From Shinella pollutisoli (GTDB taxonomy: Bacteria; Pseudomonadota; Alphaproteobacteria; Rhizobiales; Rhizobiaceae): a stretch of 64,000 nt of DNA. The notes beneath the pieces were generated by a model. The model ran no database searches and was not told the origin of the DNA. It was given only the letters and a program-made list of their open reading frames with translations. The stretch covers positions 1 to 64,000 of the forward strand of contig NZ_JANFDG010000014.1 of the NCBI RefSeq assembly GCF_024609765.1, given 5' to 3'. Positions within the stretch are counted from its first letter, which is position 1. Each line of letters opens with the position of its first letter. Positions 26,649 to 34,759 of this stretch are shown here, one piece after another. The position numbers were made by a program, and so were the translations under genes.

Positions 26649-28601
26649 ATGGCGCTTACCGATGCCGTCGACTGGAACGACTATACCGCTTCCAAGCATG
26701 TCATGAACGTATTCTTCGGCGGCGCGGGCGTCGCCGTGAACGACGGCACGAGCTTCACCACCACCGGCTGGGATGCGGCGGAGATCGCGGCCGCGAAGAA
26801 GGCGCTGGCCAACTTCTCGGCGGTCGCCAACATAAAGTTCAATTTCGTCAACAGCATAGCCGCCGCCGATTACGTATTGCTCGAAAGCCCCAACCAGGGC
26901 TACGCCGTCGGCAACCTCGGTTACTGGGGCGTCGGCGGCGGAAGCATAACCTACGGCGGGGCGAGCCATGCCGTGGAGGGCTGGGGCGTCTTCAACAGCC
27001 AGGATCCCTCCTGGACGCCCGCCAATCTCGCCGTCGGCGCCTACGGCTACGTCACGCTGATCCACGAGATCGGCCACGGCCTCGGCCTGTCGCACCCGCA
27101 CGACAACGGCTCCGTCGTGATGCAGGGCGTGAGCGCCGCCTTCGGCGACTACGGCGATTTCAACCTCAACCAGGGCATCTACACGACGATGTCCTACAAT
27201 GACGGCTGGCACACCGCCCCGCACGTGCCGGAACTCAACCCGTCGGCCTCGACCTACGGCTTCGGCTGGCAGGGCACGCTGATGGCGCTCGACATCGCCG
27301 TGCTGCAGGAGAAGTACGGCGCCAACATGACCTACCGCAAGGGCAACGACACCTATACCCTGCCGTCCGCCAATGCGCCCGGAACCTTCTACCAGTGTCT
27401 TTGGGACGCCGGCGGCAACGACACGATCCGCCACGCCGGCGCGGCCAAGGCCGTGATCGACCTCAGGGCCGCGACGCTCGACTATTCGGCGACCGGCGGC
27501 GGCGTGGTCTCCTATGTCCAGGGCATCTACGGCGGCTTCACCATCGCCCACGGCGTGGTGATCGAGAATGCGATCGGCGGCGCCGGCGACGACACGATCA
27601 GCGGCAACGGCGCGCGGAACCGGCTGAGCGGCGCGGGCGGCCGGGATACGATCGACGGCGCCGGCGGGGACGACGTGCTGGTCGGCGGCGCCGGCGGCGA
27701 CAACCTCCGGGGCGGCGCGGGATCGGACACCGCGTCCTACGAGGGCGCGTCGAAGGGCGTGGTGGCAAGCCTCGCGGCGCCGTCGGTCAACAGCAACGAC
27801 GCGGCGGGCGACAGCTATTCGTCGATCGAGAACCTGACCGGCTCGAATCATGCCGACAGGCTCACCGGCAATGCCGGCGCCAATGTCCTGGCCGGCGGGG
27901 CGGGCGCGGACACGTTGGGCAGCGGCGCCGGCAATGACAAGCTCTACGGCGGGGCGGGCAAGGATGTCCTTGCCGGCGGTGCGGGGCGCGACGCGCTTTC
28001 CGGCGGCACGGGCAACGACGTGCTTTCCGGCGGCACCGGCGGCGACAGGCTCTCCGGCGGCACGGGCAGCGACAGGCTTTCCGGCGGGACCGGCAACGAC
28101 GTGCTGGAGGGCGGCGCCAGCGGCGACGTGCTCTCCGGCGACGCGGGCAACGACAGGCTTTCCGGCGGAACCGGCAGCGACAGGCTTTCCGGCGGCGCGG
28201 GACGCGATACGCTTTCCGGCGGAACCGGCAACGACCTGCTTGCCGGCGGCACGGGGCGGGACGTGCTCTCGGGCGGCGCCGGCCGTGACATCTTCCTCTT
28301 CGACACGAAGCCGGGCGCGTCCAACGTCGACCGGATCACCGACTTCAACGTCCGCGACGACGCCATCCGGCTGGAGAACGGCATCTTCAAGGCCTTCGAG
28401 GATACGGGCAGGCTCGCGGCCTCGATGTTCGTGTCGAACAAGACCGGCAAGGCGCAGGACGACGACGACCACATCGTCTACCGCAAGACGACGGGCGACC
28501 TGTTCTACGATTCGAACGGGGACGGGCGGGGGGGCTCGGTGCTGATCGCGGAGCTGAGCAAGAACCTGTCGCTCACCCACAACGATTTCTTCATCGTGTG
28601 A
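26649..28601 (+). CDS. Serralysin-type RTX zinc metalloprotease
   Basis: This is a secreted calcium-dependent protease of the M10B type. From the ATG at 26649 (GGGGGAGG 7 nt upstream) the 650-residue product has the zinc site HEIGHGLGLSHPH (residues 139-151) and the Met-turn TTMSYND (Met181), together diagnostic for serralysins. From about residue 310 to 548 it has RTX nonapeptides GGxGxDxLx that form a calcium beta-roll. The extreme C-terminus HNDFFIV is a type I secretion tail, and no N-terminal signal peptide is present. No secretion ABC transporter, membrane-fusion protein or inhibitor gene is adjacent, so it is an orphan here. Its substrate is unknown. Confidence 0.93.
   Translation: MALTDAVDWNDYTASKHVMNVFFGGAGVAVNDGTSFTTTGWDAAEIAAAKKALANFSAVANIKFNFVNSIAAADYVLLESPNQGYAVGNLGYWGVGGGSITYGGASHAVEGWGVFNSQDPSWTPANLAVGAYGYVTLIHEIGHGLGLSHPHDNGSVVMQGVSAAFGDYGDFNLNQGIYTTMSYNDGWHTAPHVPELNPSASTYGFGWQGTLMALDIAVLQEKYGANMTYRKGNDTYTLPSANAPGTFYQCLWDAGGNDTIRHAGAAKAVIDLRAATLDYSATGGGVVSYVQGIYGGFTIAHGVVIENAIGGAGDDTISGNGARNRLSGAGGRDTIDGAGGDDVLVGGAGGDNLRGGAGSDTASYEGASKGVVASLAAPSVNSNDAAGDSYSSIENLTGSNHADRLTGNAGANVLAGGAGADTLGSGAGNDKLYGGAGKDVLAGGAGRDALSGGTGNDVLSGGTGGDRLSGGTGSDRLSGGTGNDVLEGGASGDVLSGDAGNDRLSGGTGSDRLSGGAGRDTLSGGTGNDLLAGGTGRDVLSGGAGRDIFLFDTKPGASNVDRITDFNVRDDAIRLENGIFKAFEDTGRLAASMFVSNKTGKAQDDDDHIVYRKTTGDLFYDSNGDGRGGSVLIAELSKNLSLTHNDFFIV
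27894..28289 (+). repeat. 27-bp tandem repeats encoding RTX nonapeptides
   Basis: About fourteen 27-bp units of the type GACAGGCTTTCCGGCGGCAC plus GGGCAAC-like ends run through this block, each coding one nine-residue calcium-binding turn (consensus SGGTGNDRL). Several neighbouring units differ by only a few bases, for example around 28040-28085 and 28150-28195. That points to recent expansion or gene conversion rather than slow divergence. Confidence 0.8.
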
Positions 28602-28629
28602 GGGCGCCCGGCGGCGGCGGGACCCGTCG

Positions 28630-29127
28630 TCAGCCGCGCGAGCCCTTGGCGATCGGTTCCTGGTAGGTGAAGCCCAGGTCCCAGGGGAAGTAGATCCAGG
28701 TGTCCTGGCTCACCTCGGTGACGAAGGTGTCGACCATCGGCCGGCCCTTCGGCTTGGCGTAGACGGCGGCGAAATGGGCCTTCGGCAGCATCGCGCGCAC
28801 CTCGGCGGCCGTCTTGCCGGTGTCCGTCAGGTCGTCGATGATGAGGATGCCTTCGCCCTCGTGCTGGCGCAGCTCGGGGGCGATGCCCTTCAGCACGTGC
28901 ATCTCGCCCTGCGAGACGTAGTCGTGATAGGAGGCGACGCAGACCGTCTCGATCAGCCGCACGTTGAGCTCGCGGGCGATGATGGCGGCGGGGACGAGGC
29001 CGCCGCGCGTGATGCAGACGATCGCCTTCCATTCGCGGTCGTTGTCGGCGAGCCGCCAGGCGAGCGCCCGGGCGTCGCGGTGGAACTGATCCCAGGATAC
29101 GGGAAAGGCTTTGTCGGGAAGCGACAT
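28630..29127 (-). CDS. gpt: Xanthine(-guanine) phosphoribosyltransferase
   Basis: Gpt salvages xanthine and guanine with PRPP to XMP and GMP. The 165-residue protein [20 protein letters not shown] has the N-terminal [20 protein letters not shown] loop and the PRPP-binding motif [19 protein letters not shown], and ends with [14 protein letters not shown] near the substrate lid. The ATG at 29127 follows GGAGCT. A longer in-frame reading to 29229 lacks homology. It is separated from the upstream usp gene by a hairpin. Confidence 0.92.
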   Translation of the reverse strand: MSLPDKAFPVSWDQFHRDARALAWRLADNDREWKAIVCITRGGLVPAAIIARELNVRLIETVCVASYHDYVSQGEMHVLKGIAPELRQHEGEGILIIDDLTDTGKTAAEVRAMLPKAHFAAVYAKPKGRPMVDTFVTEVSQDTWIYFPWDLGFTYQEPIAKGSRG

Positions 29128-29200
29128 CGGGGAGCTCCTGCTCTGACGGAGAAAGTCCGGGTTTTTCTCTCTAGAGCAGTTTGCCCGCCAAGGAAATCGT

Positions 29201-29223
29201 CGCCCGGAGCGGGGCTCCGGGCG
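29201..29223 (-). terminator. Hairpin terminating the universal stress gene
   Basis: CGCCCGGAGC (29201-29210) is perfectly complementary to GCTCCGGGCG (29214-29223) with a 3-nt loop. Read on the minus strand it lies 19 nt after the usp stop and is followed by ACGATTTCC, a weak U-tract. It separates usp and gpt transcription. Confidence 0.6.
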
Positions 29224-29242
29224 ATCCACAGGCTAGAGCCGA

Positions 29243-30085
29243 TCAGCGCGACATCAGCACGGGCACGCGCGTGTCGCGCATCATCGCGCTCGTCACGCCG
29301 CCGAACAGCCGCTGGCGCAGCCGCGAATGGCTGTAGGCGCCCATGACGATGAGGCCGGCGCCCGTCTCGCTCGCCCGGCGGTTCAAAAGCACCTCGATGG
29401 ACTGGCCCCTGGAGGCGACCGGCGACACCGTGACCTTGACGCCGTGGCGCGAGAGGCTCGCGGCGATGTCGGCACCGGACATGTCGGCCGACTGGAGCGC
29501 GGTTTCCGGCGGGTCGACGCTGTAGATCTCGACCTCGCGCGCGGCGAGCAGGAAGGGCAGGGCGTCGAAGGTCGCGCGCGCCGATTCGCGCGAGCCGTTC
29601 CAGGCGACGAGCACGCGCTCGATCTCCGCCGGGCCCGCCGGCGCGTTGGAGACGAGGTAGAGCGGCCGGCCGCTCTCGTAGAGCAGGTCCTCGATGTCGG
29701 CGCGCGTCGGGCCGTCGAAGTCCGGGTCGAACTGGCCGGCGACGACGAGGTCGGCGCTGCGCGCGCTCTCGATCACGCCGATCGAGGCATAGCCGGCGGT
29801 GCCGGTGAAGAGGCGCCACTCGTAGGGGATGTCGTCGCGCTCGCAAAGGCTGCGGAAGACCTTCTCGACCTCCTTCGTCTGCAGGCGCGCCCGCTCCTGC
29901 AGGGCGATCACGGCGCTCGGGTCCGGATATTCCATCGGCGCGACGAGCGTCATGAACACCGGCACCTCGGCATGGATGCCGATGAGATGCGCCCCGCAGG
30001 TGCGCGCGAGCGCCAGCGCGTGCTCCGTCACTTTCGCCGTGTCTTCCGCGGCACTCAGCACCGCGACGATGGTCTTGTAGGTCAT
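29243..30085 (-). CDS. Tandem universal stress protein
   Basis: The 280-residue cytosolic protein consists of two UspA domains (about 1-150 and 155-280). The first begins TYKTIVAVLSAAEDTAKVTE and lacks a clear nucleotide motif. The second ends with VMGAYSHSRLRQRLFGGVTS, a good match to the ATP-binding G-x2-G-x9-G(S/T) signature. Tandem Usp proteins are typically induced by stress or oxygen limitation in alphaproteobacteria. The start ATG follows CAGGAGACCGAC. Confidence 0.9.
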   Translation of the reverse strand: MTYKTIVAVLSAAEDTAKVTEHALALARTCGAHLIGIHAEVPVFMTLVAPMEYPDPSAVIALQERARLQTKEVEKVFRSLCERDDIPYEWRLFTGTAGYASIGVIESARSADLVVAGQFDPDFDGPTRADIEDLLYESGRPLYLVSNAPAGPAEIERVLVAWNGSRESARATFDALPFLLAAREVEIYSVDPPETALQSADMSGADIAASLSRHGVKVTVSPVASRGQSIEVLLNRRASETGAGLIVMGAYSHSRLRQRLFGGVTSAMMRDTRVPVLMSR

Positions 30086-30153
30086 GTCGGTCTCCTGTCA
30101 CCGGACGTTTGCTCAAGAATGCGTCCGCTGCCCGCGCCCGGCCTTGATTAGGA

Positions 30154-30909
30154 TCAAGACGCGGCCTTGGCGGCGGCGATTTCGGCGATCATCGAAAGTA
30201 TATCACGCTCCGCCGCCACGGCCGGCGCCTCCTCGCGGCTGCGGATGACGATTTCGGTGGAGAAACGGTTGCCGTCGAAGCGCGGGTAGGAGCCGATGCT
30301 GGTCTCGGGATGGTTCTTCTGGATCGCCGTCAGCGCCGTGCCGATGTCGCCCTCGCCGAAGGGCGAGGCGACGCTGCGCGACAGCATCGGCACGCCGCCC
30401 GCAAGCGTCGGCACGACCGCGCTCAGCATGGCGGTGAAGACCTGCGGCACGCCGGCCATCACATGCACGTTGCCGATGACGAAGCCGGGGGCGGTGGAGA
30501 CGGAATTCGGGATATGCGTCGCGCCCACGGGCATGCGCGCCATGCGCTGGCGCGCCTCGTTGAACTCCATGCCGCGCCGGTCGTACATCGCGCCGAGAAG
30601 CGCCATCGCCTCCGGATCGTGCCGGCAGGGCACGCCGAAGGCCTTCGCCACCGCGTCCGCCGTGATGTCGTCGTGCGTCGGCCCGATGCCGCCGGAGGTG
30701 AAGACGTAGGTATAGCGCGCCCGCAGCGCGTTCAGCGCCTCGACGATCGCCGCCTCGTCGTCGCCGACGATGCGCACTTCCTTGAGGTCGATGCCGGCGA
30801 TGGACAGCACGTCCGCGAGCTGGCCGATGTTCTTGTCCTTGGTGCGGCCGGACAGGAGTTCGTCGCCGATGGCGAGCATGGCGGCGGTGGCGATGGGCGG
30901 GGAACTCAT
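30154..30909 (-). CDS. Molybdopterin-binding domain protein (CinA N-terminal-like)
   Basis: The 251-residue protein from MSSPPIATAAMLAIGDELLS contains a MoCF-biosynthesis domain with GDELLSGRTKDKNIGQLADV and the signature TSGGIGPTHDDITADAVAKA. It then has a shorter C-terminal part but no CinA-type amidase (PncC) domain. Such stand-alone proteins are annotated as competence/damage-inducible CinA-like or as pyrophosphatases; the exact reaction is uncertain. The ATG at 30909 is chosen because the residues encoded beyond it are unrelated. It is divergent from wrbA. Confidence 0.85.
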   Translation of the reverse strand: MSSPPIATAAMLAIGDELLSGRTKDKNIGQLADVLSIAGIDLKEVRIVGDDEAAIVEALNALRARYTYVFTSGGIGPTHDDITADAVAKAFGVPCRHDPEAMALLGAMYDRRGMEFNEARQRMARMPVGATHIPNSVSTAPGFVIGNVHVMAGVPQVFTAMLSAVVPTLAGGVPMLSRSVASPFGEGDIGTALTAIQKNHPETSIGSYPRFDGNRFSTEIVIRSREEAPAVAAERDILSMIAEIAAAKAAS

Positions 30910-31077
30910 GGGTGGCCTTTTGCATTCGCGTGAAATGGCGACCGGAGCGGCCGGCATTGTCAATGGCGGGTGAACAGTCTGTCGACCGGCCGGCTTGTGA
31001 CCGGGCCGCTCCAAAGTGCTACATCCAGACGACAGCCGCGATCAAGCGGAAAGGCTTCACGCGAAAAGGAGAGAGCG

Positions 31078-31677
31078 ATGGCGAAAGTGCTGGTTCTTTA
31101 TTACTCGGCCTACGGCCATATCGAGGCGATGGCCTATGCCGTGGCGGAAGGCGCGAAGTCGGCCGGCGCCGAGGTGACGGTCAAGCGCGTGCCGGAGCTG
31201 GTGCCGGACGAGGTCGCCAGGGCTTCGCACTACAAGACGGACCAGAAGGCGCCGATCGCCACCGTCGACGAGCTTGCCGACTACGACGCGATCATCGTCG
31301 GCGCCGGCACGCGCTACGGCACGGTCGCCTCGCAGATGCGCAATTTCTGGGACCAGACGGGCGGCCTGTGGGCGGCCGGCAAGCTGGTCGGCAAGGTCGG
31401 CTCCGCCTTCACCTCCTCTGCCACCCAGCACGGCGGCCAGGAATCGACGATCCTCGGCTTCATCCCGACCTTCTTCCACCACGGCCTCGTCGTCGTCGGC
31501 CTTCCCTATGCCTTCCAGGGCCAGATGGGCGTCGACGAGATCAAGGGCGGCTCGCCCTACGGCGCCTCGACGATCACCGGCGGCGACGGCTCGCGCCAGC
31601 CCTCCGAGGTCGAGCTTGAGGCCGCCCGCTACCAGGGCGCCCACGTCGCGCGGATCGCGGCGAAGGTTTCGGCCTGA
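31078..31677 (+). CDS. wrbA: NAD(P)H:quinone oxidoreductase WrbA
   Basis: WrbA is a flavodoxin-like FMN enzyme that reduces quinones by two electrons, limiting oxidative stress. The 199-residue sequence [20 protein letters not shown] has the FMN phosphate-binding [12 protein letters not shown] loop, [20 protein letters not shown] and [16 protein letters not shown], all typical of type IV flavoproteins. The ATG follows AAAAGGAGAGAGCG. A good terminator follows. Confidence 0.95.
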   Translation: MAKVLVLYYSAYGHIEAMAYAVAEGAKSAGAEVTVKRVPELVPDEVARASHYKTDQKAPIATVDELADYDAIIVGAGTRYGTVASQMRNFWDQTGGLWAAGKLVGKVGSAFTSSATQHGGQESTILGFIPTFFHHGLVVVGLPYAFQGQMGVDEIKGGSPYGASTITGGDGSRQPSEVELEAARYQGAHVARIAAKVSA

Positions 31678-31700
31678 CCTCTCCGGCAAGGCTGAAAAGC

Positions 31701-31735
31701 AAGGGTGCGGCCTGCGTCAGGGCCGTACCCTTTTT
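31701..31735 (+). terminator. Intrinsic terminator after wrbA
   Basis: AAGGGTGCGGCC (31701-31712) pairs with GGCCGTACCCTT (31721-31732), 12 pairs including one G-U, and TTTTT follows immediately. It lies 23 nt after the wrbA stop and insulates wrbA from tRNA-Leu. Confidence 0.9.
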
Positions 31736-31789
31736 CGTCCGCAAGGCCCCTTGATCGCATCCGCCGCGTCGGCTACCCACGAGGGGCGT

Positions 31790-31875
31790 GCGGACGTGGC
31801 GAAACTGGTAGACGCAAGAGACTTAAAATCTCTCGGCCTTCGGCCGTGCGGGTTCGATCCCCGCCGTCCGCACCA
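31790..31875 (+). tRNA. tRNA-Leu (anticodon UAA)
   Basis: The acceptor GCGGACG (31790-31796) pairs with CGTCCGC (31865-31871), followed by A and an encoded CCA. The anticodon stem AGAGA/TCTCT encloses loop CTTAAAA with anticodon TAA. A class II variable arm (CGGCCTTCGGCCG) and the T-loop GGTTCGATCC complete an 86-nt tRNA that reads UUA/UUG, rare codons in this GC-rich genome. Confidence 0.96.
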
Positions 31876-31965
31876 TGCCGGCCCTTCTTCTTGATGCAAG
31901 TCAAGGGACGGGTGCGGGCAGGGTGATAGCGCTGGGGCGGATTTCGCCTCAACCGGAGACGTTTC

Positions 31966-32523
31966 GTGGTCACGCTGGCATTCCTCACGACATCCCTCGT
32001 CCTGCTGCTGACGCCGGGGCCGACGAACACGCTGCTTGCCGCCTACGGCGCGGCGTTCGGCTGGCGGTCCGGTGCGGTCATGGTGCTGGCCGAGGCGCTC
32101 GGCTATGCGGTGGCGGTCTCCTTCTTCGCCTCGATCGCCGGCGTCCTCACCGGCCTGCCCGCGGGGCTTTCGGTCCTGAAGCTCGCCGCGGCGGCCTGGC
32201 TGCTGTTTTCCGCCGTCCAGCTCTGGCGCTCGCGGATCGCGGAGAAGGTCGAGCCGCCGGCGCACGCCTTCGCGCGCGTGCTGGCGACGACGCTCCTCAA
32301 CCCGAAGGCCATGATCGTCGGCGTCGTCCTCATCCCCGGCGGCGGCTCGGCCGAGCTTTCGCTGTGGATCGGCGCCTACGTGCTCCTGTCGATGACGGCG
32401 GGGCTCGCCTGGGTGCTCGCCGGCTCGCTGCTGCCGCGCGGCGTGCGCAAACATGCCTATCAGGGCGCGGCCGTCGTCCTCAGCGGCTTCTCGCTCGCCG
32501 CCGTCGCCTCGGTCGTCGGCTGA
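31966..32523 (+). CDS. LysE/RhtB-family amino acid exporter
   Basis: This inner-membrane exporter has 185 residues and starts with GTG at 31966 (CCGGAGACG upstream). It shows the family N-terminus TTSLVLLLTPGPTNTLLAAY, with the PGP motif of LysE/RhtB proteins, and about five hydrophobic segments. FARVLATTLLNPKAMIVGVV contains the conserved NPK element. The substrate is not predictable. It stands alone, convergent with the gene at 32544. Confidence 0.85.
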   Translation: MVTLAFLTTSLVLLLTPGPTNTLLAAYGAAFGWRSGAVMVLAEALGYAVAVSFFASIAGVLTGLPAGLSVLKLAAAAWLLFSAVQLWRSRIAEKVEPPAHAFARVLATTLLNPKAMIVGVVLIPGGGSAELSLWIGAYVLLSMTAGLAWVLAGSLLPRGVRKHAYQGAAVVLSGFSLAAVASVVG

Positions 32524-32539
32524 CCCTGCCCGTCAGGGT
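32523..32539. terminator. Short hairpin between convergent genes
   Basis: ACCCTG (32523-32528) pairs with CAGGGT (32534-32539) in the 20-nt gap between the LysE-type gene and the convergent gene at 32544. It is short and lacks T-tracts, so termination strength is doubtful. Confidence 0.35.
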
Positions 32540-32543
32540 ACAG

Positions 32544-33122
32544 TCAGGGCACGATGCTGAAGGGCTGCTCGCTCATCGCGACGGCGCCGCTCGCCGCATC
32601 CTTGAAGCGGTAGCGCAGCACGTAGTCGCCGGCCGGCGGGCCGGTGAGGTTCAGCGTCAGCTTGGCGAAGACCTCCTGGTTGCGCACGCTGCCCTTGAAG
32701 GCGAAGGAGCCGAAGGCCTTCTGCTCGGCGAGAACCGTGCCCTTCGTGTCGAGGAGTTCGAGGTCGACGGTGAACTGCGATTCGAGCGCGCCGGGATCGC
32801 CGCGCCAGGTGAGGCCGACCGGCTCCACGTAGGAGATCAGCGGCTCGCCGGCCTTGAACCTCGCATCGGGCCGCGTGGCGTACATGCCGTAGCCTTCCGG
32901 CGGCGCGGAGACGAAGACGGCCTTGCCGATGGTGAAGGGGAGCGTGGCGGCGAAATTGCCGAAGGCGTCGCGGATCGTGTCGTGCGCGCCGACCGTGTTG
33001 CCGGCCGCCGCCAGCTCCTCGGCCTTCTTCGCGGCCTCGACCAGCGGGCCGGCGGCGGTGGCGGAGGCGGCGAGCGCGCCCAGCAGAGCGACGGGCAAGA
33101 GCAGGGGCTTCGACACGGACAT
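32544..33122 (-). CDS. Exported protein of unknown function
   Basis: The 192-residue precursor has a Sec signal peptide (MSVSKPLLLPVALLGALAAS, cleavage near TAA-G). It then has a short helix and a beta-rich region containing GEPLISYVEPVGLTWRGDPG and a final domain GPPAGDYVLRYRFKDAASG, which looks like an immunoglobulin-like or beta-sandwich fold. It probably resides in the periplasm. It is preceded by GGAAGG. I cannot name a family with confidence. It lies downstream of trkH on the same strand (63-nt gap). Confidence 0.8.
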   Translation of the reverse strand: MSVSKPLLLPVALLGALAASATAAGPLVEAAKKAEELAAAGNTVGAHDTIRDAFGNFAATLPFTIGKAVFVSAPPEGYGMYATRPDARFKAGEPLISYVEPVGLTWRGDPGALESQFTVDLELLDTKGTVLAEQKAFGSFAFKGSVRNQEVFAKLTLNLTGPPAGDYVLRYRFKDAASGAVAMSEQPFSIVP

Positions 33123-33185
33123 GTGGGCCTTCCTCCATCGGGACGGAGGAAGGATGCGGAGAAGCTTGCCGACAGTCAAGAACGC

Positions 33186-34640
33186 TCAGCTCTTCCAGAA
33201 CAGCGGCGTGAAGACCACGAGCACGGTCAGGATCTCGAGACGGCCGAGCAGCATCAGGAAGGACAGCACGTAGAGGGCCGCGTCGGAGAAGATGGCGAAG
33301 GTGCCGGCCGGGCCGATCGCCTCCGTGACGCCGGGGCCGACGTTGGAGAGCGACGTCGCGGCCGCCGAGATCGCCGTCAGCACGTCGTAGCCGAGCAGCC
33401 CGAGCACGATCGCGCCCAGCGCCGACAGCGCGACATAGGTGAGGAAGAACAGGAAGACGCCGCGCTGCACCTCCAGGTCGACCGTCCGCTGGCCGTAGCG
33501 CACGGCATGCACGCCGTCCGGATAGATCAGGCGGTAGAGGCCGCTGCGCAGGAAGTTGAACAGGATGATCAGCCGGTAGGCCTTTATGCCGCCGGAGGTC
33601 GAGCCCGAGCAGCCGCCCATGAAGGTGGCGACGAAGGCGAGGGCGACGATGAAATGGCCCCATTGCGTGTAGTCGTCGCTGGCAAAGCCCGTGGTGGAGA
33701 GGATCGAGGACACCGTGAAGAAGGAATGGGCGAGCGCCTCGTGGAAGTCGATGCCGCTGGTGAGCCGCAGGTAGATGCTGGCGGCGATCGAGAACAGCAC
33801 GAGATAGGCGAGGAAGACGCGGATCTGCGGATCGCGCAGCGCATCGAAGCGGCGGCGCACGACGAAGACGATGAGCACGGAGAAGGGCAGGCTGCTCAGC
33901 GTCATGAAGAAGGTCGCCGCCCACAGCAGCGGCAGGCTCTTGAAATGGCCGAAGGAGGCGTCGTGGGTGGACAGCCCGCCGGTCGCGACCGTCGACATGG
34001 CATGGTTCAGCGCATCGAAGCGGCTCATGCCGAGCGCGGCGTAGACGATGGCGCAGACGAGCGTGATGGCGACGTAGATGGCGATGAAGGCGCGCGTGTA
34101 GCTGGCGATCCGCGCGAAGGGCTTGTCGCCGATGTCGGAGGATTCCAGCTTGAAGAAGGACATGCCGCCGACGCGCAGGTACGGCATGATGAAGAGGCCG
34201 AGCGCGAGGATCCCGATGCCGCCGAGCCAGTGCAGCATCGAGCGCCACATCAGGATGCCGGGCGGCGCGTCGTCGAGCCCGACGATGACGGTGGCGCCGG
34301 TGGTGGAGACTGCCGAGACCGATTCGAACAGCGCCTGGCCGAAGGTGAGGTCGATCGACGACAGCCACAGCGGCACCGCGCCGATCAGGCAGGCGACGAT
34401 CCAGAGCAGGTTGACGACGAGGAAGCCGAGCCGCTTGTTGAAGGGCGGCGGCCCGGCGCGCGTGGCGGCGGCGGTGATCAGCGAGAGGCCGCCCGTCATG
34501 AAGGCCGACAGCAGGAAGATCGTCGAATCGGGATTGCCGAAATAGACGTCGATCGCCGCCGGGATCAGCATCGCCAGCGAGAGATAGATGCCGCTGATCG
34601 CGGCGATGTTGATGGCGGACCGGAAGATCGTCGCGTTCAA
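33186..34640 (-). CDS. trkH: Trk-type potassium uptake membrane protein TrkH
   Basis: TrkH is the channel subunit of K+ uptake, working with TrkA. It has four K+-filter P-loops: SAVSTTGATVI, STVATGGLSTHD, SILSTTGFASDD and SLSNVGPGVTEAI. Each precedes a transmembrane helix, as the SKT superfamily requires. A TTG codon at 34638-34640 gives 484 residues, (M)NATIFRSAINIAAISG, the expected length, and has GAGG 10 nt upstream. An ATG-started extension to 34769 would run across the divergent ilvA start and is not conserved-looking. It is divergent from ilvA. trkA is not nearby. Confidence 0.93.
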   Translation of the reverse strand: MNATIFRSAINIAAISGIYLSLAMLIPAAIDVYFGNPDSTIFLLSAFMTGGLSLITAAATRAGPPPFNKRLGFLVVNLLWIVACLIGAVPLWLSSIDLTFGQALFESVSAVSTTGATVIVGLDDAPPGILMWRSMLHWLGGIGILALGLFIMPYLRVGGMSFFKLESSDIGDKPFARIASYTRAFIAIYVAITLVCAIVYAALGMSRFDALNHAMSTVATGGLSTHDASFGHFKSLPLLWAATFFMTLSSLPFSVLIVFVVRRRFDALRDPQIRVFLAYLVLFSIAASIYLRLTSGIDFHEALAHSFFTVSSILSTTGFASDDYTQWGHFIVALAFVATFMGGCSGSTSGGIKAYRLIILFNFLRSGLYRLIYPDGVHAVRYGQRTVDLEVQRGVFLFFLTYVALSALGAIVLGLLGYDVLTAISAAATSLSNVGPGVTEAIGPAGTFAIFSDAALYVLSFLMLLGRLEILTVLVVFTPLFWKS

Positions 34641-34759
34641 CGGAGGTCGTCCTCGTGTGCCGGCTCGGCCTTTTGCTCTCTCGGAAAGGCCGCGTGGCCG
34701 GGACGGGTGGTCTCCGTCGCTGCGATATGCAATAGCCTTTGCAGGATCCAAACTCAAGG

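Noticed and set aside
27894-28289. CRISPR-like periodic repeats
   Set aside because: 27-bp periodicity comes from coding nonapeptide RTX turns in frame, not from repeat-spacer organisation.
26424-28580. 718-codon minus-strand frame opposite the RTX protease
   Set aside because: The repetitive Ala/Gly/Val sequence is the complement of the RTX repeats. The plus strand carries a complete zinc site and secretion tail.
31790-31875. Integration site with prophage or island at tRNA-Leu
   Set aside because: The genes on both sides are ordinary chromosomal ones. No integrase, direct repeat of the tRNA 3' end or composition shift is visible next to it; the same holds for tRNA-Asn and tRNA-Cys.
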